DNA of 35,457 bases from JAAGZL01 sp050291725 (GCA_050291725.1 JBNKKH010000014.1:1-35457), one strand, 5' to 3'; counted from the stretch's first letter, positions 7,384-16,711 are shown. The notes: generated by a model from the sequence alone, not told the origin. A program made the numbers and translations.

Positions 7384-9345
7384 TTAAATATATCTGTTCT
7401 GGTCAGAGAGCCAGTAATAGTGAAGCGGCGGAATAACCAACTGATCTTTAAACAGGGCTGGACTCTCGCCCGAACATAGATCAACGATACAGCTCTGTTC
7501 CGTAAGCAGCCTGGGCCCAAGATCAGCTAGATTAAGGTATTGAGGAGACTCATCAAAATTAGCCACTACCAAAACACTTCCGGCTTGGTAATCGAAGCGG
7601 GTAAACACAAATAGATGGGGGTTTTGTACATCAACAAGTTCGCGGTTATTGTAATCGGCAAAGGCTGGAATCTCTTTCCGCACAGCGATCATCTTCTTGA
7701 TGGCGCTGAACAGCTTGTACTCCACTGTATCTTTGGTATTGCGCAGGGCTGCCCTTTCCCAGTCTATCTTGGGACGATGGGCCCAACGGCTGTCATTGGC
7801 CTTACTCTCATCTTCAAGATAGGTGTTGTCATTGATGGTCCCTATCTCATCACCATAGTAGATAAGAGGGATACCACCAAACGACATAATTATGCTGTGC
7901 AGCAGCAGGATACGTTTAATGGCATTTTCAATTTGGTCGGTATCATTCTCTTCCAGCGCACTCTCTAAACCGATAAGAGAAGCTAAAGAACCGGATATGC
8001 GAGCGTCTCCAGTTTTATTGTTGTGGCCAAAAGCTAATCCTCGTGCATCTGAATCATCATAGGCACCAGTGTAGTAATCCATCAGAAACTGACGATGGGC
8101 TTTAGGCTCATAGCCAACTGCCTGCACATCCCTGTCATCAAAACCTAAGCCAATATCATCATGACAACGGATATAGTTTAGCCAAGTAGCTCGATCCAGT
8201 TTATCCGGCAGACTTTTCAGCCCCTGCTGTAGTAGCTTGGTGTTCTTGGTGGCCACAGCATCCCACATCAATGCCATAAAGGTGGCGTTGTATGCCACCT
8301 CGCACTCTTTACCGATTACCGCATCCTCACCAAAGTATTTAATGATCTCTACCGGGGCAACAATGGCCTCTGCAATAAACAGAACGCCTGGAGCCGTCAC
8401 CTGACAACAGTCCTTCATTAACTGTAGAATCAGATGGGCTTCGCGCTCATTCTGACAGGTGCTGCCAATTTTTTTCCACAGAAAGGCCACCGCATCCAGT
8501 CGCACAATATCCGCACCCTGATTGGCCCAGTAAAAAATAATCTCCAGCATCTCAATGAAGACAGCGGGATTGCTGTAGTTAAGATCCCATTGAAAATCAT
8601 TAAATACGGTCATGACCCATTTGCCCATCTCCTCATCCCAGGTGAAGTTACCGGGCGAGGTCTCAGGAAAAATTTCTGGCAGGGTCTCTTCGAACATATC
8701 CGGTATTTCGCGATTGGGAAATACGTAGTAGTAGTCTTGGTATTTTTTTGAACCCTTACGCGCTTTTTTTGCCCACTCATGTTCATCGGAGGTGTGATTC
8801 ACCACCACGTCCAGCACCAGCAGTATATCTCGCTTTTGCAACTCTATGGTTAATGCGCGCAGGTCCTTAATATTCCCGACCTTTTTATCTATCTCACGAA
8901 AATCACTTACCGCATAACCGCCATCGTTATTCTTTTTGGGACATTTCAGGATGGGCATAATATGGATTAGATTTACCCCTAGCTCCTGGAAATAGTGCGC
9001 CTTAGAAGTCAGGTCTTTTAGCCCTTCAGCAAAACCATCGCTGTATAACGCCATACCAATGAGCTCTTGACTCAGGAACCAGTTGTGATTTTGCTCTCTC
9101 TCAATATCCACCTTCTTGAGGCGATTAGGGCGGTATATATATTGACTGGCCATAGTCTCGACCAGCAGCTGTAGCTGCTCTCTGAAATCATCCCTCTCCC
9201 CATAAAGGAGGGTAAATAGCGAATGAATGGAGTAGAAGTTAGCTCCCAGCCTAGTGTAGAAATGGCGTAGATCTTCTTTCTCCAGATCTGGGTTTAGTTC
9301 ACTTAATATTTCATTGAGTAGAGAGTGAGAAACTTGTTCGTACAT
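7384..9345 (-). CDS. ams: Amylosucrase (glycoside hydrolase family 13)
   Basis: This 653-residue cytoplasmic enzyme transfers glucose from sucrose onto an alpha-1,4-glucan and releases fructose. A helical N-terminal domain (about 1-90) precedes the GH13 barrel. Catalytic residues are visible: the nucleophile D284 in ADIVRLDAVAF, the acid/base E326 in LFIAEAIV, and the transition-state stabiliser D396 in RCHDDIG. The motifs DGGYAVSDFREI and DVVVNHTS are also typical. The SEAIV-like and CHDDIG contexts and the length (the Neisseria enzyme has about 636 residues) favour amylosucrase over trehalose synthase or alpha-amylase. It is the last gene of the sps-spp-fruK-ams operon, 34 bases after fruK, so sucrose made by the first two enzymes can be turned into glucan. 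Confidence 0.92.
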   Translation of the reverse strand: MYEQVSHSLLNEILSELNPDLEKEDLRHFYTRLGANFYSIHSLFTLLYGERDDFREQLQLLVETMASQYIYRPNRLKKVDIEREQNHNWFLSQELIGMALYSDGFAEGLKDLTSKAHYFQELGVNLIHIMPILKCPKKNNDGGYAVSDFREIDKKVGNIKDLRALTIELQKRDILLVLDVVVNHTSDEHEWAKKARKGSKKYQDYYYVFPNREIPDMFEETLPEIFPETSPGNFTWDEEMGKWVMTVFNDFQWDLNYSNPAVFIEMLEIIFYWANQGADIVRLDAVAFLWKKIGSTCQNEREAHLILQLMKDCCQVTAPGVLFIAEAIVAPVEIIKYFGEDAVIGKECEVAYNATFMALMWDAVATKNTKLLQQGLKSLPDKLDRATWLNYIRCHDDIGLGFDDRDVQAVGYEPKAHRQFLMDYYTGAYDDSDARGLAFGHNNKTGDARISGSLASLIGLESALEENDTDQIENAIKRILLLHSIIMSFGGIPLIYYGDEIGTINDNTYLEDESKANDSRWAHRPKIDWERAALRNTKDTVEYKLFSAIKKMIAVRKEIPAFADYNNRELVDVQNPHLFVFTRFDYQAGSVLVVANFDESPQYLNLADLGPRLLTEQSCIVDLCSGESPALFKDQLVIPPLHYYWLSDQNRYI

Positions 9346-9379
9346 AGTTGCTTATTATTTCCGACTAAATATTAACCTG

Positions 9380-10297
9380 CTACGAGTCTTCTTCAGAGAT
9401 TTCAATACGCCACTGGTGAGAAAACTTGCTGTAAAACTTTTTATCATTGACCACTGCGCCACGCACCCCAACAATGGAACTGGCAAAACTCTGCGCCCGC
9501 TCCAAAGTAACATCTATAGGCCACTCCTTGATCTGCCCCATAAACATAACTGCACTAAATGCATCCCCAGCCCCAACTGTATCCACCACCTCCAATTCCA
9601 ACTTGGGAGCAACTGACGCACGGCTTCCATCAGACATAAATACCACAGCTCCCTCTTTACCGCGAGTTACTAGAACAGTTTGAGCTGATGTATTTAGCAA
9701 CAGCCACTCTACCTTTTCCTCAAGAGTTGATCCGCTCTGGACGATCAGATTTAGCTCATCATGGTTCACTTTGATACAACTAGCTCCGTCCAAGGCCTTA
9801 ACCACTTCATTCAGAGACCACCAGGGCGGGCGCAGATTCACATCCATGAAACAGAGACCTTCACTGTTACTCTTCATCTCCCACAAGGTCTCTTTCGATA
9901 CAGACCTGCGCATGGCAAGCGTGCCATGGTAGAGGGGGCGACTTGTCCAGTAAGGGGGGATTGAATAACGGTCAATATAATCAATTGCTCGGTCTGCAAC
10001 AATATCAAACTCAGGCTCACCTTCATTAAAGGTAATCGTTACCGTGCTAGTAGGGTGGGCAGAATCAATCTGCAAGCCTGATCTATCCATCCCCCACTCC
10101 AGCATAGCTGTAGCTACTCTCCGGCCCAAAGCATCCGCGCCAACTCTGGATATAAGCAGAGGCTCTAAACCAAACGCCTGCAGATGCCAAGCCACATTGA
10201 ACGGAGCACCGCCAAGAGCGACGCTTCCATCCGGGAACATATCGAACAAGACCTCACCAAACATTATCGGTCGTTGATCTTGCATCCTGTCCATCAT
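9380..10297 (-). CDS. fruK: Fructokinase, PfkB/ribokinase family
   Basis: This sugar kinase of about 305 residues probably phosphorylates the fructose released by amylosucrase, returning it to central metabolism. Family motifs are the N-terminal ALGGAPFNVAWHLQ substrate-binding segment and DTVGAGDAFSA near the C-terminus, with the catalytic aspartate of GAGD at about 245. The substrate is inferred from the neighbours and the FruK/ScrK-like sequence. Start choice: the spp stop TGA overlaps the first ATG by one base (TGATG), and a GAGGA sequence lies 4 bases before it but 7 before the next in-frame ATG (10292-10294), which may be the real start. A TTG one codon further upstream is unlikely. Confidence 0.9.
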   Translation of the reverse strand: MMDRMQDQRPIMFGEVLFDMFPDGSVALGGAPFNVAWHLQAFGLEPLLISRVGADALGRRVATAMLEWGMDRSGLQIDSAHPTSTVTITFNEGEPEFDIVADRAIDYIDRYSIPPYWTSRPLYHGTLAMRRSVSKETLWEMKSNSEGLCFMDVNLRPPWWSLNEVVKALDGASCIKVNHDELNLIVQSGSTLEEKVEWLLLNTSAQTVLVTRGKEGAVVFMSDGSRASVAPKLELEVVDTVGAGDAFSAVMFMGQIKEWPIDVTLERAQSFASSIVGVRGAVVNDKKFYSKFSHQWRIEISEEDS

Positions 10298-11142
10298 CAA
10301 TTCCTCAGTAAAGGCGCAAATTGCGGGTAATAGTGCCCCACGCCCTCCAGAATTCCTGCGCAGTAATTTCCATTCATTCCGTTGAACCCGCCCTTTGCTA
10401 AATAGATGGTATCGGCGTGCCCACTTGCCTCTGCCTCTCTTATCACCTCCTGCCGTACTTCATCTGATGCGTTAGCCACAAGTACAGATTTAATCGGACC
10501 TGCCAACACAGAAACATCGTTCCCGCTATCCCCAGAAAAAATAGTATTTTGCAGATCAAACGTTAGTGCTTGCATCAGAAACTCTACTGCGTGCAGCTTG
10601 GTTGCCGCTACTGGCAAGATATCCAACAATCCAACTTGTGCTGCGCTATCTTCACTCCATACTAAAGAGGCTTTAACTCCCTTTGCCTGCAAGCGTGTTG
10701 CTATTTCCTGATCCAGTTCACTCTGCTCACACGCCAGTGGCACATAGTAGCTAAGCTTAAACCTGTTTTGCTTCTGCTGTTCCTGAAGCTTAAGCTCGCT
10801 GATATCCCGAATCAGTTGATGGATATCATCTCCAGACAATCCAGCCCAAGCAGGACCTATCTCCTGCTCCCAGCGTTCCCAGCTATTCCACTCTCCGGAA
10901 TCAAGCTTATATATGGTGGTACCTACATCTGCGACTACGTAGTCTGGTTGCGGCAAGCGGTACTCCTCAATGGCAGCTTCTACCAATTCTCGATGTCTGC
11001 CGGTAACAAAAGCGAGAGTTACATTGGGCCTGCTCACTAAACTCTTAAAGGTATCCATTGCCCCTGGAGATTCTGCTTGCACCCCGTTTGGAATCAGCGT
11101 TCTATCCAGATCGGTACATATCAACAGCGGAGAATCTGTCAT
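10297..11142 (-). CDS. spp: Sucrose-6-phosphate phosphatase (HAD superfamily)
   Basis: This 281-residue enzyme removes phosphate from sucrose-6-phosphate, the irreversible last step of sucrose synthesis. All HAD catalytic motifs are intact: DLDRT (nucleophile D11, acid/base D13), T47 in VTGR, K182 in ATKLH, and GDSGND (D205, D209) for magnesium. VVADVGTTIY and the late segment GGFNGMNGNYCAGILEG are typical of SPP enzymes. Its ATG overlaps the sps stop codon by four bases (ATGA), which indicates translational coupling. It is probably the only active phosphatase of the pathway here, since the HAD-like domain fused to SPS has lost key residues. Confidence 0.93.
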   Translation of the reverse strand: MTDSPLLICTDLDRTLIPNGVQAESPGAMDTFKSLVSRPNVTLAFVTGRHRELVEAAIEEYRLPQPDYVVADVGTTIYKLDSGEWNSWERWEQEIGPAWAGLSGDDIHQLIRDISELKLQEQQKQNRFKLSYYVPLACEQSELDQEIATRLQAKGVKASLVWSEDSAAQVGLLDILPVAATKLHAVEFLMQALTFDLQNTIFSGDSGNDVSVLAGPIKSVLVANASDEVRQEVIREAEASGHADTIYLAKGGFNGMNGNYCAGILEGVGHYYPQFAPLLRN

Positions 11143-13304
11143 TCTTGGACCTCACAAGATTCCAGAAAATTGTAGTGTTCTATCGCCTCCATAATCCCTG
11201 ATGCGAAAGGCTGTCCAGCGAAATATATCTTTTCAATATCGGATAAATCAGAAAGCTCCTCTTCGTGTCTGTTGGCGACTACTACCGCCATGGTGTTGCC
11301 GCGCATCATATCTTCATCGGCACCAGAGCCACCGGCAGTCATGGTGTTTTCTAGAGGGATATCCCACTGCTCACAGAACCAGCGTAACGCCAATCCCTTA
11401 GAGGCACGAATAGGGGTTATATCCAGAAACTGCCCAAACGAGAACACCACATTTGCCGTGTGCTCATTCTGATGCAGCAACCGCCTGATCTCATCTTTGT
11501 CCGGCGCTATCTCCGGATCAATGTAATAGCTGAGTTTATACTTACTCCGCTCACTTCTTGGCTGTAGCCGCAGCCCCGGCAACTCTCGAAGAATACGGTG
11601 GATATTTTTTGGGTCCCACAGATGGTCTATGTGCCTGGTCCAGGCCGCATCTCCAATTAGATTGGGGGCGTAATAGATTTCCGTGCCCAAGCTGGTAATA
11701 AGAACATCGGGCTGTGGTATTTTATTACGCCTAATAACCTGCAGGGCCGAATTGAGCGTTCTACCTGTAGCTATACCGAAGGATATGCACTTTCTGTTTT
11801 GACGGATCAGTTCGGAGAAAACCTTAAGTGCAGCCTTATCGCCAAGTAAGTTCTGGTCCAGGTCACTAAAGATAGCTTGGTTATGATACAGCATGGGACG
11901 ACGTCTAAGCTGTAGCTTTGGCGGCCGTTCCGTACGCTCAATTATTGGACGCAGGATGCTCAGATATCTATCTACATGTGCTGACCAAGAGTAGTGTCTA
12001 CGCACACCGTTTATTCCGTTGCGGGACAAGCTGTTCCATTTTTTCGGCTCGGTTAGGACATGCATCAGTGCTTCAGCGATATTGGGCTTGTCCAGCGGGT
12101 CTATCAGATAGCCGTTACGGCAGTTTTTAATAATATCTCGTGGGCCGCCATCCTCTGTAGCAACAACTGGCAGACCGCAGGCCGACGCTTCAATCAATGT
12201 TAAACCGAACGGCTCGGTTAGGGCCGGATTAATAAACACCCCTCTGGATAGTGCTGCCAAGCGGTAAAGTATGGGCACATCTGTAGATTTGTGATGCTTG
12301 GGATAGGCCACATGGCCATACAGATCATAACGATCTACTGCATAGAGAATCTCTTGCAATACCTCTCTGGCCCCGCTATCCATATCGCCTATGTCATCGC
12401 GGTTACCAGCTATCAACACCAGATTGGCCAGCTGACGCAATTTTTTCGCCCCGCCAAACACCTCAATCAGGGTAGTAATGTTTTTGCGCTGATCGGGACG
12501 GGAAATAGCAAGAATAATAGGTTTGTCTGGCTCTTTAAGAAAACGTCTCAGTTGATCGGCAATATAGCTCTGCTCTTCTCCCCCTTCAGGTGGGGTGAAC
12601 ATATCCAGATCTGTTCCCGGCGGAACCACTCGCATCTGGTCTGGCTGGTAATAGTCGTACAGCCCATATTGGTCCTCTACCTCCTGGTATGTGCTGGTTA
12701 TTACGCAATCTGCCACCCCTAGCGTGTCCTCCTCCGCCTCTATGCGTCGATTCATATTGTAGCGCTGCTCAATATCTTGACGCTTAACACCTCCCGCCAG
12801 CAGGCGCCTGCGCTTGCTTCGCCCCAGAGAGTGGCCGGTAAACACCAGCGGGACTCCTAAGTGATTTGCCAGAGACACACCAACATGACCCGCATCGGCG
12901 TAATGGGCATGAATGACATCAGGCTTGCGCTCCTGCTCATTCAGATAGCTGAGAAGATTATCAGAGAAGTTTTCCAGGCTGTCCCACAGCTGCTCTTTAG
13001 CGATGTACCCCTCTTCACCACAGTCAATCCGAATGATCTTGGCATAGGGAGAGAGCGTCTCTTCCGGTTCAGCATAGTCTGGAGAGATGTGATCATCTAC
13101 TATGCGCCTGGTCACCAGATCTACTCGGGATACGTCCGAATGACCGCCCAGGGCACGAGCCAGCTCAACTACATATTTTGTCTGACCACCTGTATCTGCA
13201 TCACGGCCCAGCTCTAAATCCTTACCCCGGATCAATCCATGAATACTCAGCAGGACTATGTATATACCCTGTTGTGACTGCTTTTCTTCTCCTTCAAGGT
13301 TCAT
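11139..13304 (-). CDS. sps: Sucrose-phosphate synthase with C-terminal HAD-like domain
   Basis: This 721-residue cytoplasmic enzyme transfers glucose from UDP-glucose (or ADP-glucose) to fructose-6-phosphate. The GT4-type GT-B domain spans about 1-460. It has GRDADTGGQTKYVVELA near the start, HAHYADAG, FTGHSLGRSKRRRL, SRPDQRKN, and the E-x7-E donor motif in TEPFGLTLIEA (E364, E372). The C-terminal domain (about 475-721) resembles sucrose-phosphate phosphatase but reads DLDQN (D481-N485) instead of DxDxT, and GGSGADED near 658 in place of GDSGND, so it is probably inactive. AGGTGG lies 7 bases before the ATG. This is the first gene of the sucrose operon; no convincing promoter stands out in the 281-base gap upstream (13305-13585). 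Confidence 0.95.
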   Translation of the reverse strand: MNLEGEEKQSQQGIYIVLLSIHGLIRGKDLELGRDADTGGQTKYVVELARALGGHSDVSRVDLVTRRIVDDHISPDYAEPEETLSPYAKIIRIDCGEEGYIAKEQLWDSLENFSDNLLSYLNEQERKPDVIHAHYADAGHVGVSLANHLGVPLVFTGHSLGRSKRRRLLAGGVKRQDIEQRYNMNRRIEAEEDTLGVADCVITSTYQEVEDQYGLYDYYQPDQMRVVPPGTDLDMFTPPEGGEEQSYIADQLRRFLKEPDKPIILAISRPDQRKNITTLIEVFGGAKKLRQLANLVLIAGNRDDIGDMDSGAREVLQEILYAVDRYDLYGHVAYPKHHKSTDVPILYRLAALSRGVFINPALTEPFGLTLIEASACGLPVVATEDGGPRDIIKNCRNGYLIDPLDKPNIAEALMHVLTEPKKWNSLSRNGINGVRRHYSWSAHVDRYLSILRPIIERTERPPKLQLRRRPMLYHNQAIFSDLDQNLLGDKAALKVFSELIRQNRKCISFGIATGRTLNSALQVIRRNKIPQPDVLITSLGTEIYYAPNLIGDAAWTRHIDHLWDPKNIHRILRELPGLRLQPRSERSKYKLSYYIDPEIAPDKDEIRRLLHQNEHTANVVFSFGQFLDITPIRASKGLALRWFCEQWDIPLENTMTAGGSGADEDMMRGNTMAVVVANRHEEELSDLSDIEKIYFAGQPFASGIMEAIEHYNFLESCEVQE

Positions 13305-13527
13305 ATTTTTCCACCTAATTCACTTTTTTGACGCCATACGAAACCGCAATAGATACTAAATCACCAAATAAAAGATTGTTTTATTCACCCCGAGACTACA
13401 CAAGAGAGAGTAACACCCGGCCAGCTATGGGAAATGATCTAAACTAATCGTCTCTCTACCTAAAGTTTAGGCGGTATCTGGCTAATTTCCTATACGCAAC
13501 CTGTGATCAAACCCATAATTAATAGCC

Positions 13528-13556
13528 TTGAACATCAAATTACAGCAAGGCATGAT
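13528..13556 (+). promoter_or_regulatory. Sigma70-like promoter for the 66-aa membrane protein gene
   Basis: TTGAAC (13528-13533) and CATGAT (13551-13556) are separated by 17 bases. Transcription would begin about 23 bases before the ATG at 13586. The candidate rests on consensus similarity only. Confidence 0.4.
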
Positions 13557-13585
13557 AGATACAGTATCAACATTGAGGACTTATA

Positions 13586-13786
13586 ATGCTGGCTACACTC
13601 CTAGGCATGGGCGCTGGCGCCATGATTTTGTTCCTAATCATATGGTTACTGCCTTTTTTCATCATTATTAAATCAAACAAAACCTCTGGCGCAGAGAAGC
13701 TGTTTTGGCTAATGGCTGTTCTGTTTGTCTCCTGGTTTGCCTGGATATTTTATATGTTGCTGGCTCCAATTGGAGTCAAACAGTAG
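13586..13786 (+). CDS. Small membrane protein, PLDc_N-like
   Basis: This 66-residue protein has two hydrophobic helices (about 9-28 and 40-60) separated by a short basic loop, with an FWLMAVLFVSWFAWIFYMLLAP segment at the end. The pattern resembles the phospholipase-D-nuclease N-terminal (PLDc_N) family of small stand-alone membrane proteins. No catalytic domain is attached and no function is known. A GAGGA sequence six bases before the ATG supports expression. It precedes uvrA by about 100 bases, but uvrA has its own promoter candidate. Confidence 0.75.
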   Translation: MLATLLGMGAGAMILFLIIWLLPFFIIIKSNKTSGAEKLFWLMAVLFVSWFAWIFYMLLAPIGVKQ

Positions 13787-13824
13787 CCACACCCTTCCCC
13801 ATATATCTCAATACTATCTTTCCT

Positions 13825-13853
13825 TTGGCCGCAAAAGGAATAAGGCGTATAGT
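13825..13853 (+). promoter_or_regulatory. Sigma70-like promoter for uvrA
   Basis: TTGGCC (13825-13830) and TATAGT (13848-13853) have a 17-base spacer and lie about 40 bases before the uvrA ATG. I found no LexA box (CTGT-N8-ACAG) between 13787 and 13890, so SOS control is not evident from the sequence. Confidence 0.5.
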
Positions 13854-13890
13854 AGTTGGTTCGGTTTAGGTTTTTGAAAGATATTGAGAG

Positions 13891-16710
13891 ATGGAAAATA
13901 TCCACATTCGCGGCGCCCGCACCCACAATCTAAAGAATATAGATATAGAGCTGCCGCGAGATAAGCTGATCGTTCTCACAGGCCTATCTGGATCGGGAAA
14001 ATCCTCCCTCGCCTTTGACACCATCTACGCTGAAGGACAGCGCCGCTATGTAGAATCACTATCTGCCTACGCTAGACAGTTTCTCTCCATGATGGAAAAG
14101 CCGGATGTTGACCATATTGAGGGACTCTCTCCCGCTATCTCGATTGAGCAGAAAACCACATCCCATAACCCTCGCTCCACCGTTGGCACCATTACCGAGA
14201 TCCACGACTATCTGCGCCTACTCTTCGCCCGAGCTGGTGAACCACTCTGCCCTATCCACAAACGCCCACTCCAAGCTCAGACCGTAAGCCAGATGGTAGA
14301 CCAGGTGCTCAGTATGCCTGCCGATAGCAAGCTAATGCTGCTGGCACCAGTGGTATCAGAACGCAAGGGCGAACACCAGAAACTACTGGCAGAGCTTCTG
14401 GCTCAGGGCTTTATCCGCGCTCGCATTAACGGCGAAATTTTTGAACTGGATGATGCGCCAGATCTGGAGTTACATAAGAAACATACCATTGAGGCGGTGG
14501 TAGATCGTTTTAAGGTAAAAGAGGATATGGAGCTGCGCCTAGCTGAATCCTTCGAGACCGCTTTGCGCTTGTCGGACGGACTGGCCCGCGTGGCCTATAT
14601 GGATGATAAAGACCAGGATGAGCTTATCTTCTCTGCCAACTTTGCCTGCCCAGAGTGTGGACACAGTATTCAGGAGCTAGAACCAAGACTCTTCTCTTTC
14701 AACAACCCAGTTGGAGCCTGCCCCACCTGCGACGGCCTGGGGATGGAGCAGTTTTTCGATCCGGAGCGAGTAATTGCTCACCCGGAACAGAGCCTAGCTG
14801 CGGGTGCGGCTCGTGGTTGGGATCGGCGCAATGCTTACTATTTTCAGCTAATCACCTCTCTGGGAAAACATTACCACTTCGATGTCGAAACCCCATGGAA
14901 TGAGCTAGAGGAAAAACATCGTCAGATCATCCTCTACGGCAGTGGCAAAGAGAAGATTCACTTCAGCTACTTCAATGAGCGCGGCGGCAGCATGCAGAAG
15001 ACTCACCCGTTTGAGGGCATCATCCCGAATATGCAGCGCCGTTACCGGGATACCGAATCCAATGCAGTACGGGATGAACTGTCCAGATATATTGCCCATC
15101 AACCATGCCCCGACTGTAATGGCACCCGCCTGAATGAAGCAGCACGGCATGTGTTTATACTGGAGCACAATCTACCAGCAATATCCTGTATGCCGGTGGG
15201 ACGAGCTTTAGAGTTCTTTGAGGGCCTGGAGCTACCGGGACACAAAGGAGAGATAGCAGCCAAGATCAACCGGGAGATCACCCAACGGCTCTCATTTCTG
15301 GTGAATGTGGGATTGGACTATCTCTCTCTGGACCGCAGCGCCGAAACCCTATCTGGTGGTGAGGCCCAGAGGATACGTCTAGCCAGCCAGATAGGCGCGG
15401 GCCTAGTTGGCGTTATGTATGTGCTGGATGAACCATCCATCGGCCTGCATCAACGAGATAATACCCGTCTGTTAGATACCCTCACCTATCTGCGTGATTT
15501 AGGCAATACCGTTATCGTGGTGGAGCATGATGAGGAGGCCATAGAGAGCGCAGATCATGTAGTGGATATGGGACCAGGAGCTGGTGTGCATGGCGGCAAA
15601 GTAGTTGCACAAGGCACCGCCCAGGAGATCGCCAAATGCGCTGACTCCCTTACCGGGCAGTATCTCAGCGGCAGACGCAAAATAGAAGTGCCGGAGCGCC
15701 GCACCCAGAACAACCCAGAGAAGGTGCTATCCCTCATGGGAGCCAAGGGAAACAATTTAGACCAGGTTGATCTCCATATTCCAGTTGGACTATTCACCTG
15801 TATTACTGGCGTATCAGGCTCAGGCAAGTCCACCCTAATCAACGACACCCTCTACCCATTAGCGGCAACCCATCTGAACAAGGCCCATCGCGACAGCAAA
15901 GAGCATGCGGCAATCACAGGTCTGGAGCTGTTCGATAAGGTAGTAGATATTGATCAGAGCCCTATTGGGCGTACTCCCCGTTCCAACCCAGCCACCTACA
16001 CCGGCCTCTTCACCCCCATCCGCGAACTCTTTGCCGGAACGCAGGAGGCCCGCTCCCGTGGTTACACCCCTGGACGCTTCAGCTTCAATGTAAAAGGGGG
16101 ACGGTGTGAGGCCTGTCGTGGCGATGGTGTTATTAAGGTTGAGATGCATTTTCTCCCTGACATCTATGTGCAGTGTGATGTCTGCAAGGGGAAACGCTAC
16201 AACAGGGAGACCTTAGACATTCGCTACAAGGGTAAAACTATTGACCAGGTGCTCGCCATGACAGTGGAGGATGCCCTGGAGTTCTTAGATGCTATACCTC
16301 CCATCAAGCGCAAACTACAGACTCTGATGGATGTGGGGCTCTCCTATATCACCTTGGGTCAGAACGCCACCACCCTCTCTGGCGGCGAAGCCCAGCGGGT
16401 AAAGCTATCGCGGGAGCTGTCTAAACGGGATACCGGAAACACCCTCTATATTCTGGATGAACCAACTACCGGCCTCCATTTTTACGATATCGAACATCTG
16501 CTGAAGGTACTGCATCGCCTGCGCGATCACGGCAATACAGTTATCGTTATTGAGCACAACCTTGATGTAATAAAGACCGCTGACTGGATTGTGGATCTAG
16601 GACCAGAAGGCGGAGACCGCGGCGGCAAAATCATTGCCCAAGGGACGCCAGAGCAGGTAGCAGAGACAGAGCAATCTTATACCGGTCAATACCTTAAAAA
16701 ATATCTATAA
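13891..16710 (+). CDS. uvrA: Excinuclease ABC subunit A
   Basis: This 939-residue damage-recognition ATPase of nucleotide excision repair forms UvrA2UvrB complexes on distorted DNA. Two ABC modules are present: Walker A GLSGSGKS at 31-38 with signature LSGGEAQR at 487-494, and Walker A GVSGSGKS from about 640 with a second LSGGEAQR late in the protein. Zinc-binding cysteine pairs occur at C253/C256 with C276/C279 (CPEC...CPTC) and in GGRCEACRGDG...CDVCKGKRY. Length matches E. coli UvrA (940). The gene diverges from the sucrose operon. In Pseudomonas its divergent neighbours are an MFS gene and ssb, which here lie about 6.6 kb away. Confidence 0.99.
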   Translation: MENIHIRGARTHNLKNIDIELPRDKLIVLTGLSGSGKSSLAFDTIYAEGQRRYVESLSAYARQFLSMMEKPDVDHIEGLSPAISIEQKTTSHNPRSTVGTITEIHDYLRLLFARAGEPLCPIHKRPLQAQTVSQMVDQVLSMPADSKLMLLAPVVSERKGEHQKLLAELLAQGFIRARINGEIFELDDAPDLELHKKHTIEAVVDRFKVKEDMELRLAESFETALRLSDGLARVAYMDDKDQDELIFSANFACPECGHSIQELEPRLFSFNNPVGACPTCDGLGMEQFFDPERVIAHPEQSLAAGAARGWDRRNAYYFQLITSLGKHYHFDVETPWNELEEKHRQIILYGSGKEKIHFSYFNERGGSMQKTHPFEGIIPNMQRRYRDTESNAVRDELSRYIAHQPCPDCNGTRLNEAARHVFILEHNLPAISCMPVGRALEFFEGLELPGHKGEIAAKINREITQRLSFLVNVGLDYLSLDRSAETLSGGEAQRIRLASQIGAGLVGVMYVLDEPSIGLHQRDNTRLLDTLTYLRDLGNTVIVVEHDEEAIESADHVVDMGPGAGVHGGKVVAQGTAQEIAKCADSLTGQYLSGRRKIEVPERRTQNNPEKVLSLMGAKGNNLDQVDLHIPVGLFTCITGVSGSGKSTLINDTLYPLAATHLNKAHRDSKEHAAITGLELFDKVVDIDQSPIGRTPRSNPATYTGLFTPIRELFAGTQEARSRGYTPGRFSFNVKGGRCEACRGDGVIKVEMHFLPDIYVQCDVCKGKRYNRETLDIRYKGKTIDQVLAMTVEDALEFLDAIPPIKRKLQTLMDVGLSYITLGQNATTLSGGEAQRVKLSRELSKRDTGNTLYILDEPTTGLHFYDIEHLLKVLHRLRDHGNTVIVIEHNLDVIKTADWIVDLGPEGGDRGGKIIAQGTPEQVAETEQSYTGQYLKKYL

Positions 16711-16711
16711 C

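Noticed and set aside
7384..13304. Sucrose operon as a classical genomic island
   Set aside because: I see no integrase, transposase, tRNA target or direct repeat at its edges, and base composition looks like the neighbours; insertion is argued only from gene order.
13787..13890. LexA/SOS box upstream of uvrA (and of ssb)
   Set aside because: No CTGT-N8-ACAG-like sequence is present in either upstream region.
14655..16149. Alternative frames of 60-97 codons within uvrA
   Set aside because: They overlap the conserved UvrA ATPase and zinc regions on either strand and have no support of their own.
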